Below are positions 1-15,000 of a stretch of 64,000 bases of DNA, one piece after another; the stretch's first letter is position 1, and each line of letters starts with the position of its first letter. The stretch is from Neodiprion pinetum. Taxonomy: Eukaryota > Arthropoda > Insecta > Hymenoptera > Diprionidae. The notes beneath the pieces were generated by a model. That model was not told where the DNA came from, searched no databases, and was given only the letters and a program-made list of their open reading frames with translations. The translations under genes and the position numbers were made by a program. The stretch is from positions 38,189,026 through 38,253,025 of the forward strand of contig NC_060234.1 in assembly GCF_021155775.2 (NCBI RefSeq), given 5' to 3'.

Positions 1-2996
1 TTGACCGTAACTTTTGTAGATCAAAGGCAAACACATGACGATTGAACTTAATTTTTCACACGGTGAAAGAGAAGAAAAAGTATAATAAAGGAAATTGGTA
101 CAAACAAATATAACACGTATATATACATGCAGACAGGTGTGTATAGACTCTCGTATCAAAGAGCTAGCGGGTATTTTATTCCTCGAAATATTGCATGGGC
201 GTCGGTTCGAAATCGAATCGCTATGGGAACAAGGTACATGTATACGCAAAGCTCACGGATACAATGAATAACGAAAAAAGTGAAATGGTGAAAAAGAAGA
301 GAAAGAAAAATTGAAAAAAGAGGGAAAAATAGCGAATCCCGTGTGACAAAGCTCTCAGTGTAGGCGTCGACCGCCTTTTACGGGCTCGCAATTTCTGTTA
401 CCAGAGGCATAAGAAGTCCTCATTTATCTGGCGCCGGCATCTCTTCGATTCTGAATACCCACGCCGAGAGATACGCAGAAATAATGTACGGATGAATAGG
501 CGATCGTATTTCGTCTTCGGAGATTGGACGCCTGATGGAGAAATAATCAATTCGAGCTCGGAGAATCTTCAACGCTGATTTTCCTCTGCCTTGGTTCACA
601 CTTCAAATAAAATACGATTTCATGAGTTGCTCGAGAGCATATCTTACAAATTTTAATCGATACAAAAAAATTCAACCGATTTACTTTTTCACTGTATAAT
701 CGTGCAGTAATACTCGTTAGCAAGCCGAAAACACTTTCGTTTGAGTTTGCACTTTATACTCGATGACTCGATGAAATGAAAACATATTTATAAGTTTGTA
801 CTCGTACACCGCTGTTCAGGGACATAAATTCCCATTGTTCAAGTCTCTGGAACCGTAGCGTCATTCAAACTTCAAAAATAACAATTCGTTGATATTACAT
901 TCGGCAAATTAAAAAAACGCAGTAGAAATGTCTTCTATAAATTGACAGAAATTGATGAAATTATTTCTGCAGTTCCACCACTTTGAAAACGGAATAGTAA
1001 ATTCTACCACGACGGCAAAAAAATTGACGAAACACTTTCGAAGGGTGTAGTTAAAGTCTGGAAATTGCGAGTACCCGTTGCAAGCAATTTCCTTGTCGCC
1101 GCAAATGGTCATTTCCGGTACATGCGCTTCCAACGGCGCAGTTACAAAACTTTATTTCCAAGTAATTAGAAAGCAGCTAGTACAAAGTTAGCCGGTGGGC
1201 TTTACAGCGTGGGCATAGAGTCCCGGTCGATGCGTTACTCGTAAACAGTCTTGGAAACCTAAACAAAAATAGGGCCTGCAGGGATCGAGGGAGGCAGCCT
1301 GGGTCCAGATTACATTTTCCATCCTCTCCATTCCGGCGTAACGAGGTTTAGTTGGCTTGAGTGATGCCCAAAAGCTTCTTGCGCATATCCTATTCCATGT
1401 AATCAATACGATTACCTATATCTATTATATATTATGTATAAGGATATAAATATATTGTATGTATGTATGTTCGAAGCCATGTAGAACCTTTCGAGCACGT
1501 ATAGAACGCGCAACCTTGCCTACATGGCGTGTATCCTTTCAGGCGACGCACTGATTGCAAGCTTGTTCGCCACCGAATGAAATTCAGATGAAAGTTCACC
1601 AATTTTCCGTACATATCTGCATGCGTAAGCAGCCTCGCGATGAGCTTTGCGAATCTCTCAGCCCTTGCTGAGAAACGTCGGAAAATCCAGCCTGCCGCCT
1701 TTGGGTTTGCAGCGATGCGAAAAAAACTCGATAGGAATGATATAGTCTTGACGAGTTTGTAATTAAAAATATCGAGGAAATACCAGGTCGAGAAGGTTGT
1801 GGGTTCATTATGACGAGGGAGGAAAAACTTGAACGAGTCAATACCGGAGATTAATATTGATCGCTACATTATGGGTATCTTGCTGCGCGGACTGTACCAA
1901 GAAAGATGGAATGATGTCGGAAATAAGGATAAAGGAAGCGCTGAATTAACCTTCAGCTGCTAATGAAAATGCATATAAAACGTATCGACAACGTATCGTG
2001 TACAAACTACAGGTATAGGAATTATTAGGAATCGCTGATTGTGAGTTCAACAGATGCGAATTAATAAATCAATCCTGCAAACGCGGAACGATTTGCACTC
2101 TCCAGTTGAACTCGAAGCGCGGAAATACTGATTCAACGGCAAAATGCAAGATCCAAATCGAACTGAAACGAAAGGTTTAACGATTGCAAATACAGAATCG
2201 ACTCCAGAGACGAGCTATTTCGCATTTGGTTGGAGAATTCATCAGGGAAGCGGGGTAAGAAGCAATGAAATAATTACCATAGCTAGGAATTGATTGTGCA
2301 GAGCCATTGCGGCCGGAACTGGAATAGAAAAGCGTTATGAAAGTGAAGAAAAAAGAGCACCGCGCTGCTCTGATTCCCTGACCTTTGACCTGCAGACCAA
2401 GTTTCGTACATCAATTAAGCATATTAGTTATATTTTCACCAGTAAAAATGGAGATGAAACTTTTTGTTATAACTGGGTTATGCCTCTGGAGAATTTTATA
2501 ATAACGCGTTATTTCACTACTCCAGCTTACGACCACTCTTTCAAATAACAGCATTTTAATCCCAGATTTTTTCTACATTCATTTTCAACGGTGAATTTAC
2601 TGAGAGGGATCAACGAACGAGAAAACATCATCAGCTGGGATTATTTATCTCGCCCGGATCAGACCGGCACCCGATCATCCGCGCGTTAAATTTAGACAAA
2701 AAACGGCCGCGGTGAAGGGTGCGAGCCATGAAAGAAAGCAGAGCGGAAATTCCTCGATTCCCGCAGGTGAAAGAACGAGGAGCTCAGTAAAGCGTCAAGG
2801 GTCGAATCAAGATGAATGTTTCAAACTCGGCGATGGAGATTCGTCCGAGACGTTACTAATGCTCCTTGGACCTGCCTTCGGGGAGTGAGAAGGGCTGGAC
2901 TAGGTTCGGAGCGGCGACACTAAAGTTGCCCCAGGACTGGGTGTAATAAATCCCTCGAGATATTATGGTGGAAACCCAGATACCCAAATATGAATT

Positions 2997-3031
2997 CCCC
3001 CCCCCCCCCCCCCAAAAAAAAAAAAAAAAAA
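2997..3031. repeat. Homopolymer pair, 17 C followed by 18 A
   Basis: The run is 17 consecutive C (2997-3013) followed immediately by 18 consecutive A (3014-3031). It is a perfectly strand-asymmetric tract, reading T18 G17 on the other strand. Open frames across it are artefacts of the runs. Confidence 0.95.
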
Positions 3032-6000
3032 TGAATGCCCAAATATCGGAAGCAGCGGACACTTCTCACCACGATTATTGACGATTTTCTTCCGCGATTG
3101 TTTTCACCGCAGTGAAAACACGATAATCGAATGATCGACACGTAAGGATAATTCTGTTGCGTCCGAAATTCAGAAGAGAATTAATAACGAGGCATGATAA
3201 ACGATCAACGGTTGAGTGAAGTGTTTTTTTTTTTGTTTTGTTTTACTACTTATAAACTAATGAAAAAGATCTGCAAAGCGAACGGAAAATTCTTCACGTC
3301 CTCGATGCCAAATCCCAAAAGCTCGAGGATGAAGGCGAAATTCCAATTCCATCCGGCGAAGCTGAAGTCTAGGAATTGGAATTGCGAAGTTGTCTCAGCG
3401 GGTCTGACTGACCAAATCTGAGAACAGAGTGGCAGAAAGTTTATTCGAGTGGCCTGCCGGAACAGAATGGGATTCTTATAAGGATGACGCGATGGGGGAA
3501 ATCGTCTGGCATGCCTCTCGAATCTATCGGAGCGCGATGATAAAGGGTGTGTTTCCTTTTACCGGAGAAGGTACAATTCAGACTTTGATCGGAAACACTT
3601 CATTCCACCGGACGTTTGACCTCGAGAGGAGAAATTTTCTCGCCTCCGTCTCCGTTGCTGGACCAGCAGAACCCGTTCGCCTATTGCAAATTGATAAGAA
3701 AGGTTGTCGAAGATTCTTTTCCCTATCGCTCTTGCATCGCGGGGCAAAGCCAACCGTTTTCACGGTGCGTAAAAAATATGCACGTACGTGTCTTTTCGAA
3801 ATATAGCCCAATCAAAAATCCAATACTCGACGTTATAATTAATAGTTACCCTGGAACAAATTTTCCTCGGTCAAAATTACTTCGCCGTAATTCAGCGCAG
3901 TTGTTAACAGTTCAGTAGCAAATTTGATGCAGCGCGGTGATCGTATAGCTTTCTCCGGGATGAGCCAAGCGTTCACCGCGGTACCACTTAATTTACGACC
4001 ATGCAATTTTGCACGTGCGCAATAAACATCCTTCAATGAACTCGTTACACGATTTTGCGGAGATCCTGCGGTAGCATCAATAAATCTTTGTATTTCACGT
4101 TTTCCTTTTACGACTGTCACTACCAAAGTTTATGCCAGGCAAGATCATCTTTTTTTTTTTTATTTAATTTTTTTTTCTACTCTTCTAATCAAAACAACAG
4201 TCGAGCCTTGAATTCGTAATCTGATTGTATATTCGAAGGCGCTATCCAACGATCTGAAAAGATGACGACTCGGCAGCTGTCGTATTTAATTGTAAAAATT
4301 GATTTTCGAATAATGACATCGAAATTGACCAGTCTTTGCAAAGTATTCAATTAAGTCAAAAGGATCAGCCGCTTGATTTTCCGTACGCGATGTTGGTCAG
4401 CCATTCCATCATATATAGAATGCCGTCACGAAGGCACTCGTAACTCATTCTACAAAGCAGGGTCAAGTCCGTACAGGAAATAAAAACAGTCGACCGTAAA
4501 ATAAATCAGTCGTTCGTGTCCAACCTGAATATCGTAGGTTAGAAATAAAAGCACAGCTGAATAAGTAAGATACGATCGGAAAGAAACAGCACCTCGAGTT
4601 TCGCGCGGTCTCGCTGGATATAAATGGACATGCAAATAGGAGGCATCTTCTCGGTAAATCGTGAGACATCAGGCGTGGAAACTCGGGTGACAGGATCGCT
4701 GCATAAAGCATAGAGATATGGAGTTACACTGGCAAGCACGTGTTTGATCACGATAGCCGCGAGTCAGGCGAAGGGTTGATAAAAACTGTGAAGGGGTTGA
4801 TGGAATGAATTTTGCGGTACCAATCAAGGGCTGACTATTGACGATTTCACAAACTTGCCTCAGGATGTTGAAACAACGCATTTTACTGTCTTGGACTTAT
4901 GGCAAAACTAGGATCGACACGAAGTTGTCGGCTTGTGAAAGGGAATCTCAACTCGCGAAGGGTTGAGGATGGAACATCAGCGTCCGCGATTCGCGTCGGG
5001 GGAAAATTGGTATTTTATCGATCACAAGCCGGTCGACTCGAATCTCATAATTGATTGCGCGTTGTAATCAAGTCAACAGTGATACGTCATGCGAGACAGG
5101 CTGGGGGTAAATCATGACAGAGAAAAAGAGATTCGTCAACGATTCGTGTACCGCGGGGTTGTCCTTAGCAACGCGGTTGTCAGGGTAAACAACAGGAAGC
5201 ACCGACCGCAGGGAATCCTGGGAGAAAATTCAACCTGATGCTCGGCCCTCGCCGCGGGAAGAACCACATATACATTATTTATTTAACCGTACGTGCAATT
5301 TGGTATTCAAATTTTTTACTGATAAACTATCTTCTGTTTCAATATCACATCGACGAAAAAAGCAAACACATCTTACTTCTGAAAGAGAATATCACAGAGT
5401 TCAGCTTTACAATCGTCGCTTGCTAATTACGCGAAGCTTTTTACTTTCACGCAGATCGAACAAAGTCATCATCGAAATGGCGATGGCTTTAAAAGACCGA
5501 GATGTCGTTGTCACAATTCCCCCATCCTGACTTCCGCCCGAGGGACAAAACGTACTTACGTCGCCTTGGAATTTTTACGATCGACATAAAACATTCTATT
5601 TTCGGGGTGAATTTAAATTGCGCATTCCTAATAAATCACGGCACTAATTTCGCAGGAAAATTAGAAACACCGCGTATATATCGCGTCGTAAATCTGATAT
5701 CATTGATCATCGGCGGTGGTTGTTTCAATAATTTTCACTGATCAACTTCCGGCCCCAAGTCCGAAGCCTTTGCCTCAGGAGGTTCGACGTCCGTGATGAA
5801 CGGCTTAGTTAGATGAGGGTTAATTATACTGGTGATTACGTTACGCCGGGACAGAATTAATTAATGATTAAATGCTCCCAGTGCTGACCGCGTCAATGCT
5901 TCGAATACATACCCGTGGTATATGCACTGTACATACAGGGGGGGAAATATTAGTTGACCGTTTGTGTTTGCAATCAGGATTCCTGGGGAGAGAGAGATGA

Positions 6001-8215
6001 TGTTTAGAGTTCTAATCACTCAATTTCATCGCCGGAATTATTGCAACAGAGTATAACAATGTGATTACCTGTATTAAACGGCTGCGCGTTACATCGGCGA
6101 TACGATTGCTCCACAAATCTGGCCTCCAGTTTACCTCGTTAAAATTGGCGATCGAACAGAGATTCGATTCGATTTCAAAACAGGAGGCTGGGAAAACGCA
6201 GCCGTTGCGTCTCTGCGCGTATTTTGGAAGCCTCGAGCGATGAGGCGGCGGGTTTGGTACAGAAACACTAACCGAGGGGTGGCAAAGATAACAAGAGCAG
6301 CGGTGGTGAAAAAGGGGCTTTCGATGCTGCAACCATAGTCGGCGGACTAAAATTAGCCAACCAATTTTGGTGATTCCATCTAGCGGGTACAGGCGAGCCG
6401 TTTCGAATCCTGGAAACAGGGAGCAGTCCGCCGCTCGGGGAAAAAGCCGGCATCCCGTTTCCGGTATGAGGGACGTCGCAAACACTCCGGCAGTCCGCCA
6501 TCGCGACCTGTAACCGAGCGCCATTCGCCGTTCCGAAACTGAGTTTATCTCGTACTGCGGTTTGGATCCAATCACTGCTCTCTGGCTCACGCATCTGCAA
6601 ATGTCACAAAACCGCAACCGCGAATGCCGACGAGAACGCTGGCGAACCGATTGCGGTGAGCTGGAGACCATTAGCGCAAATAAGTTGGACGGTTTTCGCC
6701 CTGCAGCCGCTTTTTGCCTTCCGGTCTATACTCGCGATGTTTATCGCAGCCCCCGTAATACGGAAACTTTTTCAGCTCCGATTTTCTACCTCCGATCACT
6801 GCCCAAAGGTAGGACATGTGTCTGGGTGTGCGTGTTAAGTAACAAGCACGTTTCACCGACCAAACGTTTTTCATCTCAAACGAGATACGAAACAAACTTT
6901 TGATCAGACGTCGCTTTTAGTTTTTTTTTTGAAAAAATCACGAGAAATTTTATACTCTCAGTCTTAAATCTACATCCTTATGTTACGTGGATGATTTCCG
7001 TCTTACTCGAGTACTTAAAGCTGATTGCCTCGAGGCCATTAGCCCAGCCGGTTCCTGACTATTTAGCTTCACGTCGAGAAAGCTTTTATTCTACGTCATT
7101 AATCTTCCCGCGGATTAATGCTGTGAACACCATAGGGTCTCCGGAGTTTTCAAGACGCTGCTCGAATCATTATTTACTTGTTTGCCGAGGTGTCTAGTTT
7201 TGAGAAAGAACTACACAGAAACCGATCAACTCCATCAGCATCTTTCGATCACGGTTTAAAAGCGACGGTCCGGTTTCACTCGACTTATACTTGACCCTCT
7301 TTCGCGCAAAGATTCGATTCCGAAAGGGAGAAGCGGGCAGAAATTCGCGAATAAGCGTCAATTTGATTACAGGTATTTCACAGAACCGGAGCCTCAATAC
7401 GAAGAATCCCGAAGTTGAGTTGAGACCCAGGCGGATATTGAGCTTAGCTGCTTGAGTATCAGACTGTTCACAGCTGGTGAACAATCACTAATGCTCATAA
7501 ATATTCTGGTCTTCAGTGCGGAACAAATCGAGTCCCTTTTCATTTAATTTTGCACAGAATTCAGGAAGATATCGTCGTGGAGGATTTTCAGGTGACTGAG
7601 ACCGAGAGAAATCCGTTGAACCAATTTCCAAGGAACCTCTTTTTCGGAGACTTTCTTATTCCGTCTTGGGAAACGGTGAACAATGCATCGGGTTCCAAAG
7701 CCCCGCGTATCGCAGACTTCAAAAACTAATATTTCACTTTTATTTAGCCTCTCCCAAGTTCTCGAGAGCAGGCGCAGACGTGTGTGTCATCATCTTCAAA
7801 CTTTCTTCGATATTCTCCTAATATTTTTCAAGGAGCTTCTGTTTGTCGTTGGTGCGACAGTGAAAGGCGTGCACACATCCACTATATCTCAGGGATAACG
7901 TTATTCTTCATTTTTCGTCTACACTTTCCTGTTCACACTAAATTCGATCACATTCCTATCCCTGCATCCGTATCGCACACATGTACGAAGAATTCGGTTT
8001 TTTAGTGAAACTTTTTAAGCTTCGAGCGTAATCTTCGGTCACTAAATGGATTGCAACAGCCCTGACGTAGATATTTTCTAATCGATTGAACCAGCCAGCC
8101 ATTCAGCTGGTTAAACATCCCGGTTTCGTCGTGCAGGCAGCTGAAGCTCAATTGACAGAAATGTCGATAATATTCAAAGACAACTTTCCCCGCCCCTTCC
8201 ATTCAGTTGGGAGAT

Positions 8216-8260
8216 AACTCTCCCTCCCTCTTTCTCTCTCTATTTCTCTCTCGCTCGGAC
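8216..8260. repeat. CT-rich polypyrimidine tract
   Basis: Nearly all C and T with CTCTCT cores. The minus strand reads GAGAG, the motif recognised by GAGA-type factors. Similar tracts lie at about 35637-35656 and, as GAGA on the plus strand, at 40976-40992. Confidence 0.8.
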
Positions 8261-9065
8261 ACGTTGGGCAAACATCAACGCGAGTATGACACACCTCGAA
8301 TCTAACCACACGCCTGTTTTTCCTCCCACGCCCAGACAAATATTCGCGGTAATCCCTGTGATGCAGAAATTATGCATTAATTTATTGACACCGAACTGCC
8401 AGGCAACTACTCAAAACAAACCGGATCGCCAATATCGTTTTAGGCAGAATGATTCCATCAGTCGCAGCGCTGTTGTAACATCTACAGTACACGTCAGCTC
8501 GAATTCAAACACCGCGTCGACTGTGAGGAAATGGGAATAAAATTATCGTTTCATTTTCACCGAGAAATAATTCGCCCAGAGGTGGTGCAAAAACATTGCA
8601 GAAAAAATTATTTTTACTTATTTTGCACCAGGGACCGCTGAAAGATCGACGTCTATGGACCTTGATTTCACCCCCAACTTCGTTTCCGGGTATAGCCATG
8701 AACTCGCGTCAATCATTTTCAAATTTTCTGGGTCAGAGATTTTACTCGCATCAGTGCGACTGGCCGATTTCACGATGGGGGTGTCGAGCTAAAAGACTCT
8801 ACGTGTGAAAATAGATACGTGAAGTGCTCACGCTGGTTTGTTGATACATTTTAGGCTACAATTTGTACTCAGTAGTTTCTAAAATTGACAAATATTTTAC
8901 TACTTATACAAGCGCGATGGATTCTTAATAATCTGATGTTTAATGATTATTTGAATTCAGTGGAAAAATCAATGAAAAAAATATATCAAATGCATAACTC
9001 GTGATGTGTTTGCTGCGGATAATTGATGTTAACTAGATTTCACTTTGGTTCTAACTGGTTCTAGA

Positions 9066-9081
9066 TTTTTTTTTTTTTTTT
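9066..9081. repeat. Poly-T run (16)
   Basis: A homopolymer run with no retroposon body recognised on either side. Confidence 0.9.
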
Positions 9082-12000
9082 CATAAGTGGCACGCAGGCC
9101 TTGCTTACATATACAAAGAGGCACAAGAGCGGATAGTTCTGAATTCTATTGGTTCGTCCCTTTCTAGGGGAGAGACACTTGTCTTCGTTCACACGAAGAG
9201 TCTTTGGCCTTCGACTTAACGTTCGCGGCATTGACTCGGATAGCTTACAATTAGCGAAGACTGCGGAGGCTTCTTTCTCTAAACGTCGTAACTTGACAAT
9301 ACATGGTTCGATGCTCTTTCTCAATTTCCTCGTTGCCTATGCCACTCAGGACTTCGAAACCTGAAGCCCTCGGACCCTCCAGGGATAAGCGTGTTTCACC
9401 GAAAGCTTCGCGATGGCGTCAGTTTCGGATTGTCTGTCCTTCAACGCTGCTTCGGGAGACGCAGAGGTTTTACCGAGAAAATTTCGTCGAAGAGTTTGTT
9501 CCGTAGTTATAACTGTGCGAACGGCGTAGAGACGTCAGCGACAGTTTATCCCTCGGATATTCGAGCCTCAAAGTTTCTCTTGCTAAAGTTCTTGGTGCAC
9601 TGTAAATTTTCAACCCGCCATCTCTCTGCACGGTGTCAATATTTACCCGCCATCAAGCCGTGGGCAGCTATTAATTAGTTGTTAACTATTGATTATCAGA
9701 AAATTTGCAGAGTATAAACTCGCACCTGCTGCTACAGTCATTATTGTACGTGAAGAAAAGCGGGTGAAAAGTTAGAAAATTCCAAAGCAAAAACTTGACG
9801 AACAGACATTTCATCAAGTATGCTCTTTGTCACAGGGATTCTCTGATCCACGGACAAACTTCCAAGAGTACGAGCGGGAAGAAAAGATTGTCCGGAAAGT
9901 AAAAAGGGTGTCCAATAAATGTGGGGAGAAATTTTTAACGAAGCAGAAAATGAAAACTGGAGATTTATTTCCGAACGGTAGGACAGATTCTGCTGATTGT
10001 GAACCGTGTTAAATTTCAAACCAAACTCGTGAAGAGAGTGAGCTTTGTGCTTTTGCGGTGTCACGGAAAATTTTCGGTTGGTCAAGGAATTATCATTCAC
10101 CTGCAGGGCAACCGCGTACCTATATTTTCGGTATAATCCGGGTTCAAATCCGAATAAATTTATCGCGTACCTTCCTCCTTTTTCCACGGTATGATTAAGG
10201 ACGACGCAAGCTTAATTCGTAACAATTTATAAGAGAAGTAGCGGTAATCCCTCCTGGTAACAGAAGCTACTAATTACGTGTGCCTGTCGCATATATATTG
10301 GATGAGGTTCGGTTGGTGCGGCCACAAAACACATGCTGTGTATGGTAGCGGTGTTTGCTCATTGTTAGGGTGACCACATGTAATGCGAAAGCTGTATTTA
10401 CCAGATGTCGCAATACAGAGCGTCGTAGCTTTGTGCCGTCATTGGAGGTGCCGGCGATGCTTGCCAACGCGAGTGACTAGTCCTGCACTCTGCGGAGGTG
10501 CGCTGTGCAAGCTCGGAGCTTTCGGTGCGACAAACAGACCAAACAGAGCGATTCGCAAGCCTCGGGATTATCATTTGTTAACGAAACTCATACCTGCCGT
10601 CCTCGGAAGTCAAACTGTTACATCAAAAGCGGTTGGCGGAGTTCCAGGTGACTCGAGGAACTCGTGGTAAAGTCTACCGCCCCTTTGACTCAAGCCTTCT
10701 CCCGGCTCCGCACCACCTCTTGTTGTGTCTCATAAATAAATTATCCTCGCCCACCCACCGATTTCCACGACACACTCGTTCTCCGTGTTTATATCGCAGG
10801 GTATTCTCAACTCGGTCTCAGACGGTCGTTTCGCGGGAGAAAAATAATTCTCCTCCTGCTCTCGTATGAATTGAACAGTACGACGGGTCTCATTACCTAC
10901 CAGTCACTCCAGCCCCGCGAGCAGAACCAGTTCGATGCATGTAATGGAAATATCGAGCCTGATCCATTGATGGATACGTTTTTTATTCAAGGACTGGCAC
11001 TCGAGCTTCGAAATCTTGAGAATCGAACCACTACAAGAATGTAAATAACGCAATATTGCCTGCTCGTTTTTCAATTCTTGAGAAATGAGCAATCCGTCAA
11101 GCTCCCGTCTTGGAGTCGAGATTCTTGAGATATTGGGCAAAATAGGATCACGATGAAAGTCGCCAATTCCATATTACCGAAGACTCTTCTAGCAGATTCG
11201 AGCATTCCTAGTTTTCAAAGTTTATCAAGAAATCGCTTAAGAACCAATCGACTGACATACCGTATTCGCAAAGAGTTGGTGAAAGGCCACCTTCGGAAAT
11301 ACAATCTTACCGCACAAGCAGACTCGCTCTAAAGCTCGGACATTGTGAAAATGTCATATAAACTTATTTCTATGTGAAATTAAATACTGCCTGATTACAG
11401 ATTACCGAGAAATTGCGATCGTTGTTTGAGGAATAATAAGATCGTTTCTTCAACACATCGTATAACCTAATCCAACCAGATCTAATTCGACCCCGTATTG
11501 TTTGCGCAAAGATTGAATTCGTGGTATAGATCCACCCCAGCATTTTCCCATGTGTTAAGGAATTTAATTTCCTTCGAGGGTATAATGTCACTGGGGCTTT
11601 AGGAAGACTAATGTTTTGAGTAACTGTAAGTCCGTGATTTCGAAACGAAGCGTTATCCAAAGAGTCGTCGCTGCCCTGGGCATTGAACGGCATTGAAAAG
11701 CTCTGGAACGAGGCTTGCGAGTCTATTTTACTCTGGGATGAAGAGACTTTGAGACTGGCGTTCTCGCCTTTGATGCCAAACCAGAGAGGTCCGGCCACCC
11801 ACTTGATCACTTCCGGCTGAGTCTGTACGGACCGGTGGTTTTTTCCCTTTATATATACGAATCTGCGAGAGTCGATATAAAAAAAAACTAATAAAGACGT
11901 CCCGCCGACGTATCGAACGTGCTTTTCAATCAAACCAGCGCATCTAGCGCTTCGATTTCGCTATTTTTCACCCTCAAATATACCGAGAGAAAGAGAACGG

Positions 12001-15000
12001 AAGACAGAGAAACACCTGCTGCTGCCTCCCACACGTACGACTCCCGGCTTTGCCTTATTCTAATTTTATCCCCTCGACTTTTCGTTCAGATCGAACGGAC
12101 GACGAACGCGACTTTCAATTTAACTCCGCGATTATACGCCGAAATTTCTCCTTTCGCTTTGCTATAGATTCTTCGCACAATAAAGTTTTTCGTTCAGATT
12201 ATAAGTAACAGCTTGATTTGTCGGTTTTGGACTCGATGCTTAATCCCTGCAGCGATAATTAGGGCAGCTTTTTGCTACGCTGTTGCTCTCCTCTCACTTT
12301 CGTTAATGGGAATTCCACTCACCGGCTCGCTCTTTTACCGCAGATAGTAAATTCAGACTCCCTTCTACAGGTTTGTGTGCTCACGGCAAATAAGCAGAGA
12401 AAAATTGGATACCCTCAGCCAGCCGAGCCCGCAGCTTTTCGTTTGTATGAAAATATTTGGTGAATGTGTTTTTCGTATCAATTTACGGTGATAAATTTAC
12501 CCGAAGAACTGTCGAAATACTTGGTTGATCTTCAGGTCGATCCCAGCTCTATATCGCTCGGCATTTCGAGCATACGCGAGTTGATTACGTCCTACACGCA
12601 TGGCTTCGCGCTGTTAAATTCAGGGTCACAACGAAATTTCGCATTTGAATTCCTCAAAATTCTAAGGTTTCTCGGAGCAGATCTCAATTTTCTCTACACG
12701 TGGTACCTGTTTCAGCCCACGGTAATTTGATCAAAAGTCTAGATGCAGACATTTTTTATTCAGCCGTTATTACCGTGAAATACTTTCGGTAAAAAGACTT
12801 GGAGTATGCTCCTAAATAACAAATACTTAATATCAATCACACGGTACTCGAGCAGAGAAATTAGCATCAATTAACCGAGTTCAGCAGCGGAATTTTCACA
12901 ATGGAAAGATAATAATGAGTGAAAACAATTGAACAAATCAAATCTAATAAATGAGTGAAAGCTGGCTGGAGAATCTGAATAAAACTGCCAGAAATGAACC
13001 TCGCCTTCTCTCTGCCTCGATTTTTATTTTCTCTCTTCTTTATATTTAGGATAAATTGACTCATTTGCAATTATGAATAAGAGTTCAATCATCCGGAACG
13101 TTCGAGGCTCGCGAGAAAAAAAAAAATTGCCTCGTGAAAAATCGATTTTGCGAGAAAAAGGAAATGACAATAATAACGATACCAATTATTTTCCAGAGAG
13201 CTTTGAACGTCGGATATAAGCAACGAATCCCGCATCTTCTTCAGACATACGTTCCGTATATCTCGCGGAACAGACCAGCGCATACGTTCACGGTTCCATG
13301 TTTAGAGTATCGGATACGGCTTGACACGGAAAATCGATCGATGACGTCAAGAAACCCCGCCGCGAATATATGAAGCGAATATTCGCTGTATGTACCGTGC
13401 GTCTTTCTTCCTTTAAACTTTCCTCCCTCAAACAAAACCGTGAGACCCGGCTGTATCTTTCTCTCCGTCCTCCTCGTCCCTCTCCTAAAATCTCACCTCT
13501 TCTTTCTTTACAACCCGAAGTCTGGATTCCGTAACTCCTAAGGTTTAGGTAGACGCCTCTCTCAGGCATGGAACGACTCCAAAGAATACATTCGACCCTT
13601 CACTCAACAGCCGGATTCTTCTTCGCTAAGGCTTGAAAAGACCCGTGGAATATTTCCCTCCGCGAACTTCCTCTCTGCATGTGCGTATTGATGGAAGACG
13701 TGGAAGGGGCGGCGTCTCTTCCTCTTCAAACAAATTCGCAAAATCAGATTTCATAACATTTATTCTCTCTCCCTGCGCGCCACGTTTCTCATTTCCCTCG
13801 TGCGCTCACATTTTCCAAATCAACCAAACACTGATTTCGAGATCAACGAAATTGGTATTACACATCATCATGCCAAGAGGATCTTCTTGAACTTGTACAC
13901 TCGGTGCAAAAATCCTTGACGACGGTTCAGAAAAGCGTGCAGTTTTATTTCCAACGTACAAGTTTCACGGGTCAACGAGAAGGACGATTTTTGCAAAAAG
14001 TATCTACGATCCTGAAAACGTGTACCCGAAATGTCAGTTAACTTTTGCCAATTGCTTGTGAATTTTTCCATGCGATTTGATTATGCACTCGGCACTGTTA
14101 TCGCTGACAATAAGAGACTCACACTCTCCGATATAACCAGATCAAACGTTGACGGTAGCGGCGTGAAATTTTATGTTTATAATACGGGTATAAAACGTGA
14201 CCGAATTGTCGAGTTCATCTGCTTGCAGCACAAAGTGAGACTGCAGAGTTATCCACGGATACTTTGACAGAATTCAGCGTCCACGATGCGTGCAATCTCA
14301 TTTGCAGAATGCATATCAGCGGATAGCCCGGACGAATGAGCACAAATTTCAAACGTGTCGAAATTAATCGAAATGCATACCGCGGGCGATAGAGGAACGC
14401 AACGAGTCGAGATATGCGATTCGACGTGGTCCGGGATGCTCGCATCGGCGGAAGTGACAACGCTGTTCCCGAATCCCGTAGGACGAGTCGGGTTGTTCCC
14501 AGTTAGCCACGGAGAGAGTTCCCTTTGGTGTTGGCTAGTTGGAAACTGGATTACTCCGGTGGTCGGAGTTGAAAATGTATTTTAGGAAAGTTTCTATACA
14601 GTCGCATTGCACAATTGAAAAGCACCTGCGGGCCTCGAGCGGCGGGACAGTCGAGCTTTCGAGTCGACTTCTTATATAATCGCGGTCTGAAACTCGAGCG
14701 TCCGGCTCCGGTGGTATCGTCTCATTGAATAATTGCTTTCCAAAGAGAAGAAGCCTCGAGTTTTGCACTCGAAAGAAAGAAAGAGGAATTTAAATATTGA
14801 AAGGATTATTCGAATTCGCGGTAAAACGTTATGCCTGTAATAAGAAGCACTCGGTTGGAGAGCTTTCACCTCCCGAAGTGGTTCGCCAACAAGTTTTAAT
14901 TTAGCCGATGGTCGATTACAGGACACCCTTAAATCCTCACTGATTCGTATACGGATAACCGTGCAATCTGTGCGGGTTCTTTGAGCGAAGCTTGAAACGC

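Noticed and set aside
6012..6671. 219-codon minus-strand frame, overlapped by other open frames
   Set aside because: Low stop density in a locally GC-richer stretch. No domain, no splice context.
10141..10151. tRNA B-box-like GGTTCAAATCC (and GGTTCGAAATC at 204-214)
   Set aside because: No matching A box, the T-arm stem pairs only three bases, and no acceptor stem can be drawn.
11370..11933. 187-codon minus-strand frame
   Set aside because: No recognisable domain, and no promoter, splice or neighbour support.
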